Assembly: GCF_013337765.1 (NCBI RefSeq)
Contig: NZ_VBSB01000035.1
Span: 248,001-312,000 of the forward strand
DNA length: 64,000 nt
From: Mycolicibacterium sphagni
Lineage (GTDB): Bacteria > Actinomycetota > Actinomycetes > Mycobacteriales > Mycobacteriaceae
Reading direction: 5' to 3'
In this document: positions 35,231 through 44,433 of the stretch, piece by piece
Layout: each line of letters starts with the position of its first letter
Numbering within the stretch: position 1 is the first letter of the stretch
Position numbers and translations under genes: made by a program
The notes under the pieces: model-generated
Seen by the model: only the letters and a program-made list of their open reading frames with translations
What the model was told of the DNA's origin: nothing
The model's database searches: none

Positions 35231-36664
35231 TCAGATCATGTATTCCAGCTGCAGCTGGCTCTCTTCTTCGGCGCGCGCGCCGCCAAGCACCGTCTCGGCC
35301 ACGCGCCGGGCTTGCACGCGCAACTCCGGCACGGCGATGGTTTCCCAGTAGGTACCCCGTAATAGGGGTCCTAACGCAAGAAGCCACGGTGAGCGTTCGC
35401 CAGAACTCGTCAGCACGGTGTGATCGGTGTCGACGTGGACGCCCAGGTCGGTCGTGTCTGGCGCGATCGTGCCCCGCCGCAGGAGATTCTGTAGCAACAC
35501 CGAACGGGTCGCCGTGAATTTCGTCGACGGGCCGGTCGCGTTGATCACCAGATCACCACGCACTGACTGGCCATCGGCCAGCTCGACATGAATGCGGTCC
35601 GCTGACGGTTCGAGTCTGGCGATGGAACCGGCATGAACCCGAAGCTGGCCGGTGAGTTGGGAACTGGTGATCTGCGCGTGGATTTCGGGAGCGATGCGGT
35701 GCCGGAAGACATTCCAGCGGGCGGCATGTTCGTGGGCGAACGTCAGGCGGTCCTCGATGCTGAACCCCGACCAGATTCGCTGCGTGTAGCCCCGCAGCTT
35801 GTCGACGATGATCGCGGGATTGGCGTTGCGCGCGTGCAGGATTGCGCAGTGCCTTTCGATCAGTGCCAGCAGTCGTTCGAGTCCCAGCGCGGCCAGGTCG
35901 ATATCGGCAGGCGGAAACTCCGGGTACTCGATCCCGCGGAAATGTGCGTTCGGGAACCAGCCATGACGCGAGATCGCATCAACGGTGCCCAGCCAGCCCA
36001 ACGCGCGCAGGGTGATGATGGCGTCGACCGTCGTCAGGCCGGTGCCGAGAAGCACCACCGACCCGTCATGATGCGGCAGGCGGTGCTCCCACGCCTGCCA
36101 CGGGTTGGCCACCCAGGCCGGATGATCCTCGAGCGCCTCCGCACCGGGCAACGGCGCCGGTGGTTCGTTTCCGGTGGCCAGCACAACGCGGTCGGCCTCG
36201 ATGGCCGTTCCGTCCGCCAACCGCACGCGGCAACTGTGTTCCCCCGACTCGATGTCGACGACCTCACCCTTGATCAACTCCGAAGTAGCCAGGGCGCCTT
36301 CGCCGGGGCTCTGCAAGTGATGTTGTGCGATGGAACGTAAATAGTCGCCGTAGATCTGGCGGGCGACGAAGCGCTCACGCAACTCGATCTCAGGAGTAAG
36401 TTCGAACTCCGAGCGGGTACAAAGCCAATCCAGAAAGTGGTCGGGCTCATGGGGAAACGCCGACATGTTCCGCGCGGCCACGTTGAGCAGATACTCCGGT
36501 CGCCGCAGTCCGTAGGCAACTCCGCGGCCGACCGGGCCGCGGTCGTTGACCACGGTTATCTTCAGCGGGTGTTCGGTAAGCCGAGCGATGTTGACTGCCG
36601 TCATCGTGCCGCTGAAGCCGCCTCCGACAACGACAATGTGGGCAGGCCTAGACCGACCCATCAC
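35231..36664 (-). CDS. FAD/NAD(P)-binding oxidoreductase (NAD_binding_9 type)
   Basis: A 477-residue flavoprotein. The N-terminal Rossmann motif IVVVGGGFSGTMTAVNIAR (residues 9-27) binds FAD, VVLATGNEPPAP matches the second conserved FAD-NAD(P) region, and VVLLGTGLTTVDAIITL is a second nucleotide site. Related proteins sit next to sulfonate and siderophore genes and are of uncertain activity, perhaps N-hydroxylation or electron transfer. A GGAGGAAC site precedes the ATG. Divergent from the ssuC-like gene across 170 bp. It might be the missing reductant supplier, but nothing shows it reduces free FMN. Confidence 0.75.
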   Translation of the reverse strand: MMGRSRPAHIVVVGGGFSGTMTAVNIARLTEHPLKITVVNDRGPVGRGVAYGLRRPEYLLNVAARNMSAFPHEPDHFLDWLCTRSEFELTPEIELRERFVARQIYGDYLRSIAQHHLQSPGEGALATSELIKGEVVDIESGEHSCRVRLADGTAIEADRVVLATGNEPPAPLPGAEALEDHPAWVANPWQAWEHRLPHHDGSVVLLGTGLTTVDAIITLRALGWLGTVDAISRHGWFPNAHFRGIEYPEFPPADIDLAALGLERLLALIERHCAILHARNANPAIIVDKLRGYTQRIWSGFSIEDRLTFAHEHAARWNVFRHRIAPEIHAQITSSQLTGQLRVHAGSIARLEPSADRIHVELADGQSVRGDLVINATGPSTKFTATRSVLLQNLLRRGTIAPDTTDLGVHVDTDHTVLTSSGERSPWLLALGPLLRGTYWETIAVPELRVQARRVAETVLGGARAEEESQLQLEYMI

Positions 36665-36834
36665 TCGTTCCTCCTAGTTTTGCGCGCTGTACACGCATAC
36701 CTTGATGCGCCCGCGAGGAAACGGGTTTTGCTCAGCGCGGATTTATCGCGTGTGAGCTGTGAAACCGCTGAACAAAGAATCGCACCGATTCCATAGCTCC
36801 CGCACTCGTTGCCGTCGCGGGAGGGTGATATCTC

Positions 36835-37731
36835 ATGACCGATATCAGCCTGGCCCCGGTGCTTATCCCGGCGGACCCAGTGCCTGCCGCGGCCGTCAGG
36901 ACGCAACGTCGCGAGGTCTTCCTGCCCACCGACACCCGGCGCGCGACCGGTTTCGGCGCCCTCCGGCGCCGGTTCAGTTGGCCGCTGGGCATTTACACGA
37001 CGCCACTGCTGATCCTGGTGCTGTGGGAGATCCTGGGCCGGACGGGAGTTCTACCGCCGACGTATGCGCCCCCGCCGAGCGAAATCGCCAGTACCGCTAT
37101 AGAACTGTGGCAGGACGGCAGCCTGGAGTCGGATCTTGCGATCTCGTTGCAGCGGGCCGGCATCGGTCTGGTGCTCGGGTTGAGCGTCGGCATCGTGACC
37201 GGTGTGCTCGGCGGTTTCCTGCGCCGCGGCGAATACTTGTTCAACGGCGTGGCCCAAATCCTGAACACCATCCCGCTTCTGGCAGTCCTGCCGCTGATGA
37301 TCGTCTGGTTCGGCATTGATGAACTGACAAAGGTGCTGCTGATCGCATTCGGCGCCGGTGTGCCGATGTACCTGAACCTGTTCGCGGCGATCCGCGGTGT
37401 GGATCAACGCCTTATCGAGATGGCCCGCACGACTGGTGCCGGTACCGTCCGGATCGTCAGCCGCGTCCTGGTGCCCGGAGCCCTTCCCGGATTTCTTGTG
37501 GGCCTGCGGTTCTCGCTGGCATACAGCGTGCTGGGTCTGGTGGCAGCCGAGACGGTCAACGCCAATCACGGGCTGGGCTTCCTGGTCACCCGGGCTCAGA
37601 CCTATATGCAGACCAATCAGGTGTTCGTGGGCTTGGTGATCTATTCGATTCTCGGGTTGTTCGCCGATCAGATCGTGCGGGTTCTCGAACGGGTGTTGCT
37701 GCGCTGGCGGCCAAGTTTCGAGGCGATGTGA
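36835..37731 (+). CDS. ssuC: SsuC-like ABC transporter permease
   Basis: A 298-residue inner-membrane permease of the nitrate/sulfonate/taurine importer class. It has six predicted helices and the EAA loop motif EMARTTGAGTVRIVSRVLVPGALPGFLVGLR (about residues 198-228) that docks with the ATPase. Substrate class is inferred from the partner genes. A GGGAGGG site precedes the ATG. Stop overlaps the ssuB start (GTGA). Together with the next two genes it makes a complete importer. Confidence 0.86.
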   Translation: MTDISLAPVLIPADPVPAAAVRTQRREVFLPTDTRRATGFGALRRRFSWPLGIYTTPLLILVLWEILGRTGVLPPTYAPPPSEIASTAIELWQDGSLESDLAISLQRAGIGLVLGLSVGIVTGVLGGFLRRGEYLFNGVAQILNTIPLLAVLPLMIVWFGIDELTKVLLIAFGAGVPMYLNLFAAIRGVDQRLIEMARTTGAGTVRIVSRVLVPGALPGFLVGLRFSLAYSVLGLVAAETVNANHGLGFLVTRAQTYMQTNQVFVGLVIYSILGLFADQIVRVLERVLLRWRPSFEAM

Positions 37732-38456
37732 CCACCCCGGCGGCGACGCCGCGCCTGCAGACCGGGGTGCTGGCAGAGGGGGTGGTGCGCCGATTCGGGG
37801 ACCGCACGATCCTGGATCATCTCGATCTGCGGATCGACGACGAAGAGCTCGTCGTCCTGCTCGGGCCATCCGGCTGCGGCAAGAGCACATTGCTTCGCCT
37901 TTTGGCCGGATTGGACCGGCCCGACGGCGGACGCATCGAGGTTCCCACGAAGCGGGCGGTGGTCTTCCAGGGTGACCGGCTGCTGCCATGGCAACGTGTC
38001 CTGCGCAACGTCACGCTGGGGCTGCGGGGACCGGACGCCGATCAACGGGCCCGCAAGGCGCTCGCCGATGTTCATCTCGCGGGCCGCGAAAAGGCGTGGC
38101 CCAAGCAACTTTCGGGTGGGGAAGCGCAGCGCGTCGCGCTGGCTCGGGCACTGGTCGCCGAACCGGAGCTGGTCCTGCTCGACGAGCCGTTCGCCGCACT
38201 GGATGCCATCACCCGATTGCGGATGCACGACCTGGTGCGCGAGCTGCGCCGCAAACACCATGCCGCCATGCTCCTCGTGACCCACGACGTGGACGAGGCG
38301 ATCGCGCTGGCCGACCGCATCGTCGTGATGAGCAACGGCCGCATCGGCGACACCCATCGAGTCGACCTGTCGGCCGCCGACCGCGAGGCGAGCGTTGCCC
38401 GCGAGCAGCTTCGCGCGGCGCTGCTCGTCGACCTCGGCCTTGCCGGCCAGCACTGA
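37728..38456 (+). CDS. ssuB: SsuB-like ABC transporter ATPase
   Basis: A 242-residue ATP-binding subunit. Walker A GPSGCGKST (about 46-54), the Q-loop VVFQGDRLLPW, signature LSGGEAQRVALARAL, Walker B LVLLDEPFAALD and the switch His in LVTHDVDEA are all intact. Best pairing is with the adjacent ssuC- and ssuA-like genes for import of sulfonates or a related compound. The GTG start overlaps the ssuC stop. Confidence 0.9.
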   Translation: MTTPAATPRLQTGVLAEGVVRRFGDRTILDHLDLRIDDEELVVLLGPSGCGKSTLLRLLAGLDRPDGGRIEVPTKRAVVFQGDRLLPWQRVLRNVTLGLRGPDADQRARKALADVHLAGREKAWPKQLSGGEAQRVALARALVAEPELVLLDEPFAALDAITRLRMHDLVRELRRKHHAAMLLVTHDVDEAIALADRIVVMSNGRIGDTHRVDLSAADREASVAREQLRAALLVDLGLAGQH

Positions 38457-38490
38457 ACTTCCAGACCTACCGATAATCCGAGGAGATCCC

Positions 38491-39540
38491 ATGTCCCACA
38501 AGACCGTCCGTACTCTTGGCGCCGCCGTGCTGCTTGTCGCCGCGACCGCTCTGGCGGGCTGCGGCGGCGCCGAAAAGTCGGCTGGTGGACCGCTGAGCAA
38601 GTCGACGGACTCGACCGCGGCCAACCATCCCGAATGGAGCCAGTACACCTTCACCATCGGCGACAACGGCGGTGACGGCAGCGAGGAGCTGGCCAAGATC
38701 ACCGGCGCGTTCGACGATGCGCCCTACAAGGTCAAGTTCGCCCGGTTCGACTACGGCCCACCGCTCGTGCAGGCCACCGCCACCGGTGATATCGACCTCG
38801 GCTACGTGGGCACCGTTCCGCCGATCACCGGGGCGGCCAAGCAGTATGGCTTCAAGATCGTGGCCACCCAGCATGGCGCCGACCCCACCAAGGCGGCCGA
38901 GAACATCATCGTGCCCAAGGATTCGCCGATCCAGACGATTGCCGACCTCAAAGGCAAGAAGATCGGTATCCCGCAGGGCAGCTCCGCCCACGGGCTGGCG
39001 CTGCTGGCGCTCAAGAGCGTCGGATTGACGCCCAAGGACGTCGAATTCGTCTACCTCAGCCCGGCGGCCGGCGCCACCGCCTTCAACACCGGAAAGGTCG
39101 ACGCCTGGTCGATCTGGAACCCGCCGTCGGCGATCGCCGTCGGCGACGGCGCCCGCATCATCGCCAAGGGGATTCCGCCCATCGACCAGGTCAACAACTA
39201 CTACGTGGCGACCGACAAGTCGCTCAACGATCCGACCCGGCGAGCGGCTCTGGCCGATGTGCTGACCAGGGTGGCCCGAATCTTCAACTGGGCCCAGAAG
39301 AATCCCGACCAGTACGCCAAAGCCATCGCCACCGAGACGGGCATCTCCATCAAGGACGCGCGCGAGACCGTCGATGCGTACCCGTTCAAGATTTCGCAGG
39401 TCCTTCCCGAGGACATCAAAGCCGAACAGCAGCTCAGCGATGCGTTCTTCGAGGCCGGTGAGATCACCAAGCAGGTCGATGTCGCGACCATCACCGACAA
39501 TCTGCTGCCTGCCGGCTTTGACAGCTCGACGCTGTCCTGA
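38491..39540 (+). CDS. ssuA: SsuA-like substrate-binding lipoprotein
   Basis: A 349-residue periplasmic-binding-type lipoprotein of the aliphatic sulfonate/nitrate/taurine group. Signal peptide MSHKTVRTLGAAVLLVAATALAGC ends in the lipobox LAGC. The mature region has the type II binding-protein fold (GDIDLGYVGTVPPI, DLKGKKIGIPQGSSAHGLALLAL, and GKVDAWSIWNPP). GAGGAG lies 5 bases before the ATG at 38491; the frame open to 38395 is overlap. Gene order permease-ATPase-binding protein differs from E. coli ssu. The exact ligand is unproven. Confidence 0.87.
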   Translation: MSHKTVRTLGAAVLLVAATALAGCGGAEKSAGGPLSKSTDSTAANHPEWSQYTFTIGDNGGDGSEELAKITGAFDDAPYKVKFARFDYGPPLVQATATGDIDLGYVGTVPPITGAAKQYGFKIVATQHGADPTKAAENIIVPKDSPIQTIADLKGKKIGIPQGSSAHGLALLALKSVGLTPKDVEFVYLSPAAGATAFNTGKVDAWSIWNPPSAIAVGDGARIIAKGIPPIDQVNNYYVATDKSLNDPTRRAALADVLTRVARIFNWAQKNPDQYAKAIATETGISIKDARETVDAYPFKISQVLPEDIKAEQQLSDAFFEAGEITKQVDVATITDNLLPAGFDSSTLS

Positions 39541-39544
39541 CGTC

Positions 39545-40903
39545 ATGGCTGCGACACAACGTCAACTGCACCTCAACGCCTTCCTCATGGAGGCGGGTCA
39601 CCACGAGGCGGCATGGCGCCTACCGGAGAGCAATCCCAGGGCCGATTTCGATCTGCAGCACTGGATCGAGCTGGCACAACTGGCCGAGGACGCGAAGTTC
39701 GACTCGCTGTTCCTGGCTGACGGGCCCGCGCTGACCGGCAGCGGGGAGTACCGGCCGCCGGGCCAGCTCGAACCCCTGACGCTGTTGACCGCCCTGTCGC
39801 AGCACACCAGCCGGATCGGGCTGATCGCCACGGTGTCCTCGACCTATAACGATCCGTACAACCTGGCTCGCCGGCTGGCGTCGGTGGATCACGTCAGCGG
39901 TGGGCGGGCCGGCTGGAACATCGTCACCTCCGCCGGCGCCGACGAAGCCGCCAATTTCGGGCTGCTAGAGCGGCCCGACCATGCCCTGCGCTATGAACGG
40001 GCCGATGAATTCCTCACCGTCGCGAAGGCGCTCTGGGACAGCTGGGAGACCGAGGCCGTCCTCGGCGACAAGGATTCTGGCCGCTACGCCGATCCGATGC
40101 GGCTCCACCCCATCGATCATGACGGTGGGCACTTCCGGGTCGCGGGTCCGCTCAACGTCGAACGCCCACCGCAGGGGCATCCGCTGCTGGTGCAGGCCGG
40201 CTCATCGGAGGACGGGAAGAAGTTCGCCGCCCGGCATGCCGAGGCGATCTTCACCGCACACCAAACCTACGAGCGGGCAGCCGATTTCTATCGCGACGTG
40301 AAGTCACGCGCGCTGGCGGCCGGCCGGGACCCCGACAGCGTGCTGATCTTGCCGGGGATCGTGCCCTTCATCGGATCGACACAGCGCGAAGCGATCGAAT
40401 TAGCGCAGCGATTCGACGACCTGCGCATCCCCGAGTTCGGCCTTGCGCAACTGGCCTGGAACTTCGAAACCGACCCTTCGGTGTTCGAGCTCGACAGCCC
40501 GCTGCCCGACTTCATCCTGGCCCGACCGAGACTCCAAGGCTCCCAGAGCCGTTCGGATCTCATCATCGAACTAGCGGTACGCGAACAGCTCACCGTCCGG
40601 GAGATCCTGTCCCGCCTCGGCGGGGGGCGCGGGCACTTCACGTTCGTCGGCACACCCGATCAGGTGGCCGACACCATCGTCTCGTGGTTCGAGGGCGGCG
40701 CCGCCGACGGCTTCAACATCATGGCGCCTGCGCTGCCGTCCGGGCTGGCGGCGTTTATCGAGCACGTACTGCCAATCCTGCGCAGCAAGGGGCTGTTTCG
40801 GGATGAGTACCAGGGCAAAACCCTGCGGGAGCATTATGGCCTGGCCGCCCCACCCAACCAATTCCACGAAAGCGATGCACACTTCGCAAGTGACATCTCC
40901 TGA
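39545..40903 (+). CDS. NtaA/DmoA-type FMNH2-dependent monooxygenase
   Basis: A 452-residue luciferase-like flavin monooxygenase of the same branch as the gene at 29700, but clearly distinct. The family signature YNDPYNLARRLASVDHVSGGRAGWNIVTS is present, followed by LLVQAGSSEDGKKFAARHAEAIFT. Such enzymes oxidise nitrilotriacetate, dimethyl sulfide or alkyl sulfones with FMNH2. It begins 4 bp after the ssuA-like gene, so the importer and the enzyme likely act on one substrate. Its end overlaps the ABC-2 ATPase gene. Confidence 0.86.
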   Translation: MAATQRQLHLNAFLMEAGHHEAAWRLPESNPRADFDLQHWIELAQLAEDAKFDSLFLADGPALTGSGEYRPPGQLEPLTLLTALSQHTSRIGLIATVSSTYNDPYNLARRLASVDHVSGGRAGWNIVTSAGADEAANFGLLERPDHALRYERADEFLTVAKALWDSWETEAVLGDKDSGRYADPMRLHPIDHDGGHFRVAGPLNVERPPQGHPLLVQAGSSEDGKKFAARHAEAIFTAHQTYERAADFYRDVKSRALAAGRDPDSVLILPGIVPFIGSTQREAIELAQRFDDLRIPEFGLAQLAWNFETDPSVFELDSPLPDFILARPRLQGSQSRSDLIIELAVREQLTVREILSRLGGGRGHFTFVGTPDQVADTIVSWFEGGAADGFNIMAPALPSGLAAFIEHVLPILRSKGLFRDEYQGKTLREHYGLAAPPNQFHESDAHFASDIS

Positions 40904-41642
40904 ATCGACTCCGCCGGCCCTGTCGATCAAAGGCCTGAGCAAGGTCTACCGCGGTGGTTTCACCGCGGTGTCCGACCTCGACCTCGAACTGCGGCCGGGC
41001 GCGTTCTTCGGTCTCCTGGGGCCCAACGGGGCCGGCAAGACCACCCTGATCGGCTCGGTGTGCAACATCGTCAGCCCCACTGCCGGGGAGCTGACAGTCT
41101 TCGGCCACGACCACCGGACCCGGGCGGCCCGGCACCTCATCGGTCTGGCCGAACAAGAGATCAATGTCGACCGCTTCCTGTCAATCCGCCAGCTGCTGAT
41201 CTATCACGCCGGCTATCACGGAATCGGGCGCAAGACCGCGAAACTCCGCGCCGACGAACTGCTGCAGCTGTTTCACTTGGAGCACAAGGCGACGGCACGG
41301 GCGTACGAACTCTCCGGCGGCATGCAGCGCAGGCTGGTGCTGGCCCGCGCGTTGATCCACCGGCCACGGCTGCTGATCCTCGACGAACCGACAGCCGGGG
41401 TGGACGTCGCGCTGCGCACCGAAATCTGGCGATTGGCAAAAGAACTCAATGCCGCGGGGACAACCATCCTGTTGACCACCCACTACCTTCAGGAAGCCGA
41501 GACGCTCTGCGACGAGTTCGCCCTCATCGTCGGTGGCCGCATCGTGGACCGCGGCTCGGCGGCATCGCTGCGCAGCCGGCATCAGGCCCGCGACATCTCC
41601 GAGGTCTACGACCGGGTCGTCACCGCCGAGGGGGCTCGATGA
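40875..41642 (+). CDS. ABC-2 type transporter ATPase
   Basis: A 255-residue ATPase of the NodI/DrrA-like class that works with ABC-2 permeases. Walker A GPNGAGKTT, signature LSGGMQRRLVLARAL, Walker B LLILDEPTAGVD and the switch TTHYLQEAE are complete. It overlaps the upstream monooxygenase by 29 bp from the ATG at 40875; a GTG at 40890 is an alternative. Coupled to the permease gene (ATGA). Such pairs generally move lipids, polysaccharides or drugs outwards, so its presence in a sulfur uptake island is unexpected. Confidence 0.86.
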   Translation: MHTSQVTSPESTPPALSIKGLSKVYRGGFTAVSDLDLELRPGAFFGLLGPNGAGKTTLIGSVCNIVSPTAGELTVFGHDHRTRAARHLIGLAEQEINVDRFLSIRQLLIYHAGYHGIGRKTAKLRADELLQLFHLEHKATARAYELSGGMQRRLVLARALIHRPRLLILDEPTAGVDVALRTEIWRLAKELNAAGTTILLTTHYLQEAETLCDEFALIVGGRIVDRGSAASLRSRHQARDISEVYDRVVTAEGAR

Positions 41643-42430
41643 GTGAAACCCGCGAGGCCCCCTTCACCGTCGAGCGCGCACCGTTCCTCTGGCTCGCCGA
41701 ACGAGAAATCCTGCGATTCGTCAACATCTGGCAGTACACGATCCTCGGACCGGTGCTGGCCACGATCCTGTTCGTCATCGTGTTCGGTTCGGTGCTGGGC
41801 CGCCACGTCGACACCATCGACGGAATTCCTTACGGGCAGTTCATCGTCCCCGGCCTGTTCGCCCAGGCGATCGTCAACGTGGGCTTCTTCAACGGCACCA
41901 CCAGTCTGTTCGAGGCCCGTCGCGACAAGTACATCAACGACGTCTTCGCCAGCCCGTTGCGCTGGTGGGAGATCAACGCCGCACTCGTCGTCGGCGGTAT
42001 CGCCCGCGGGCTGATCGTCGGGCTCGTTGTTCTGGCGATTGCGCTGCCACTGACTCATACGGGCGGCTTTGCCCGGCCGCTGGTGTTCGTATTCGGCACA
42101 CTCGGGGTGCTCGTGGTGGCGGCCCAGACCGGCGTCATCGCAGGGAGTTTGGCCAAGTCACTGGACCACGTCTACTCGATGGAGTCGATCATCCTGCTGC
42201 CGTTGGGATTTCTTGGCGGGATCTTCTATTCGGTGAGCCAGCTGCCACCCGTCTGGGACCTGCTCAGCCGCATCAATCCGGTCTTCTGGCTGGTCCAGGT
42301 GGAACGGATCGGCATCCTGGGCCATGCCGACGTCAGCACCGCCGCCGCCCTGGGCGTGGTGTGGGCACTGGCGATCGGGCTGTCGGCGTGGTCGGCGTAC
42401 ATCTTCGGCTCGAATCGGCTCAAAGACTGA
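41639..42430 (+). CDS. ABC-2 type transporter permease
   Basis: A 263-residue membrane protein with six predicted helices. The ABC-2 features are the GIPYGQFIVPGLFAQAIV segment (helix 2) and PLGFLGGIFYSVSQLPPVWDLLSRINPVFWLVQVER near residue 180-215, just before the last helix. The ATG overlaps the ATPase stop; the longer open frame is overlap with that gene. Together with the ATPase it forms a two-component exporter of unknown cargo. Confidence 0.86.
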   Translation: MSETREAPFTVERAPFLWLAEREILRFVNIWQYTILGPVLATILFVIVFGSVLGRHVDTIDGIPYGQFIVPGLFAQAIVNVGFFNGTTSLFEARRDKYINDVFASPLRWWEINAALVVGGIARGLIVGLVVLAIALPLTHTGGFARPLVFVFGTLGVLVVAAQTGVIAGSLAKSLDHVYSMESIILLPLGFLGGIFYSVSQLPPVWDLLSRINPVFWLVQVERIGILGHADVSTAAALGVVWALAIGLSAWSAYIFGSNRLKD

Positions 42431-42463
42431 ATCGCACCAACAGCAACCAATGGAGGCACGGCC

Positions 42464-44032
42464 ATGACCTATGACGACCCGCAAGCGACACTGTCGACCG
42501 ACGTGTTGGTGGTCGGCGGGGGACCGGCCGGCACCTGGGCGGCAATCAAGGCCGCGCAGGCGGGCGCGAATGTCATCCTCGCCGACAAAGGGCACACCGG
42601 TTCCAGTGGCTCGACCGCGTCGGTGGGAACCGGTGTCTGGTATGTCGACGACGTCCCCGAATTGCGGGAGGCGGCGATGGCCAGCCGCGACGCACTCGGC
42701 GGCCATCTAGCCGAGCGGGATTGGATGACAAGGGTTCTCGACGAGACGCACGATCGGATGGACGAGCTGGCGACCGTGCAGCGCTACCCGTTTCCGGTCG
42801 ACGCCAACGGCCGACCGATCCGCAATGATCTGCAGGGCCCCGAATACATGCGCAGGCAACGCACCCGGGTGCAACGGCTCGGTGTTCGCATCCTCGACCA
42901 CACTCCCGCGCTGGAGCTTCTGCTCGACGCAGACGGCGTGGTTTCCGGGGCGGTGGCATTCGACCGTGTGTTGGCCCGCACGATCCGGATCGAGGCCAAG
43001 GCCGTGGTGCTGGCGACCGGCGGCTGTGCGTTTCAGTCGAAGTCGCTGGGGTGTGACGTCAACACCGGCGACGGGGCGTTGATGGCCGTCGAGGCGGGGG
43101 CGGTGCTGTCCGGTATGGAGTTCTCCAACGCCTACGCGATCGGGGTCAAGGGGACCTCGCTGACCAAGACGGCCTACTACTCGTGGGCGACGTTCTACCG
43201 TGCTGACGGGACCGTCATCGAGGGAGCGGGCAGTGCCAGGGGCCGCACCCTCATTGCCACCACCCTGCGCGAAGAGCCGGTGTTCGCTCGTATCGACCGA
43301 GCCACCGAAGCCGAGCAGATCGGCATGCGCAAAGGCCAGCCCAACTTCTTCCTGGTCTTCGACCGGCTCGGGATCGATCCGTTCACCGACCTTTTCGAGA
43401 TCACTCTGGTGGCCGAAGGAACCGTTCGCGGCACGGGCGGTGTGCGCGTGGTGGACTACGACTGCTCCACCGACGTGCCGGGCCTCTACGCCGCCGGTGA
43501 CACCGCGACCCGTGAGCTGATCTGCGGCGGCTTCACCGGGGGCGGCAGCCACAACGCTGCATGGGCGGCCTCGTCGGGGAGTTGGTCGGGCCGCAGCGCA
43601 GCAGCGTTCGCGGCCGCCCGCACCCGCCCGGCCGGCGTACTGCGCTGCATTGGCGGCGTCGGTTTGGCGCCCGACGGCAGGCCGAGTGTCGACTACCGGG
43701 AGGTGGTCGCCGACGTACAGCGCCACATGCTGCCCCACGAGCACAACTTCCTACGGCACGCAGACCACCTTGCTCCGGCTCTCCAGTCGTTGCACGACAC
43801 GTGGTCGGCGGCACGGGATGGGCTGCGCGGCAACGGTGATGGCGGCTTCCGCGCTCGTGAGGCGGCCGCGATGCTGGCGCACAGCCGCTGGATGTATCAC
43901 GCCGCACTGCACCGCGACGAGACCCGCGGCATGCACAAGCGCCTCGACCGGCCCGGGGTGGATCCGGCTCAGCGTCGCCGGCTGCTGACCGGCGGGCTGG
44001 ACGAACTGTGGACCCGACCGGAGGCGGCATGA
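42464..44032 (+). CDS. FAD oxidoreductase, AprA/fumarate reductase flavoprotein-like
   Basis: A 522-residue flavoprotein of the fumarate reductase/succinate dehydrogenase/AprA superfamily. The N-terminal VLVVGGGPAGTWAAIKAA (about 14-31) binds FAD, a GSSGSTASVGTG loop follows, KAVVLATGGCAF is the second FAD motif, and VPGLYAAGDTA is near residue 340. The HGANRLASNSL-like motif of succinate dehydrogenases is replaced by GGFTGGGSHNAAWA. It overlaps the next gene, a two-cluster ferredoxin, by 4 bp, the same partnership as the alpha and beta subunits of APS reductase. Substrate unknown; an organosulfur or sulfite-related redox step is likely from context. Confidence 0.8.
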   Translation: MTYDDPQATLSTDVLVVGGGPAGTWAAIKAAQAGANVILADKGHTGSSGSTASVGTGVWYVDDVPELREAAMASRDALGGHLAERDWMTRVLDETHDRMDELATVQRYPFPVDANGRPIRNDLQGPEYMRRQRTRVQRLGVRILDHTPALELLLDADGVVSGAVAFDRVLARTIRIEAKAVVLATGGCAFQSKSLGCDVNTGDGALMAVEAGAVLSGMEFSNAYAIGVKGTSLTKTAYYSWATFYRADGTVIEGAGSARGRTLIATTLREEPVFARIDRATEAEQIGMRKGQPNFFLVFDRLGIDPFTDLFEITLVAEGTVRGTGGVRVVDYDCSTDVPGLYAAGDTATRELICGGFTGGGSHNAAWAASSGSWSGRSAAAFAAARTRPAGVLRCIGGVGLAPDGRPSVDYREVVADVQRHMLPHEHNFLRHADHLAPALQSLHDTWSAARDGLRGNGDGGFRAREAAAMLAHSRWMYHAALHRDETRGMHKRLDRPGVDPAQRRRLLTGGLDELWTRPEAA

Positions 44033-44361
44033 TCGAGGTCGTTGACCCGCACCGGTGCATCGGCTGCGATCGCTGCATCGAGGTGTGTCCCACCCGCGTC
44101 TTCGACCGTGGGGCGGAGGGGATCCCGGTGATCACCCGGCAGGACGACTGCCAGACATGCTTCCAATGTGAGGCCTACTGCCCCGTTGACGCCCTGTTCG
44201 TCGCGCCGCTGGCCACACCCGCGCCGGCGGATTCCCGATTCCGCGATGTCGCCTGGCTGGCCGACGATGGACTGCTGGGCGGGTACCGACGCGAACTCGG
44301 GTGGGGCAGGGGACGACGGCTGGGTGCGCGGACCGCGGTGGGCCCTGACTATCCCGACTGA
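44029..44361 (+). CDS. 2[4Fe-4S] ferredoxin-like subunit (AprB-like)
   Basis: A 110-residue protein with two intact CxxCxxCxxxCP clusters: CIGCDRCIEVCP (about residues 10-21) and CQTCFQCEAYCP (about 42-53). The longer C-terminal tail with FRDVAWLADDGLLGGYRRELG resembles AprB-type subunits that wrap round a flavoprotein. The ATG overlaps the stop of the FAD gene, so the two proteins almost certainly form one complex. The final stop is followed by a hairpin before the convergent ANTAR gene. Confidence 0.85.
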   Translation: MIEVVDPHRCIGCDRCIEVCPTRVFDRGAEGIPVITRQDDCQTCFQCEAYCPVDALFVAPLATPAPADSRFRDVAWLADDGLLGGYRRELGWGRGRRLGARTAVGPDYPD

Positions 44362-44375
44362 GAGAGACGTCGAGA

Positions 44376-44423
44376 GTGGGGGATATCGTCGAAAATGCCC
44401 TTCGAAAACCACCGAGATCCCAC
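44376..44423. terminator. possible bidirectional terminator
   Basis: Nested inverted repeats GTGGG/CCCAC and TCGAA/TTCGA share one centre between the ferredoxin gene and the convergent ANTAR gene. Assigned by position; the stem is imperfect. Confidence 0.4.
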
Positions 44424-44433
44424 ACGCTCGGCG

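Noticed and set aside
42464..44361. assignment as dissimilatory APS reductase AprBA
   Set aside because: No dsr or sat partner genes and the organism has assimilatory cysH; only superfamily-level similarity is supported.
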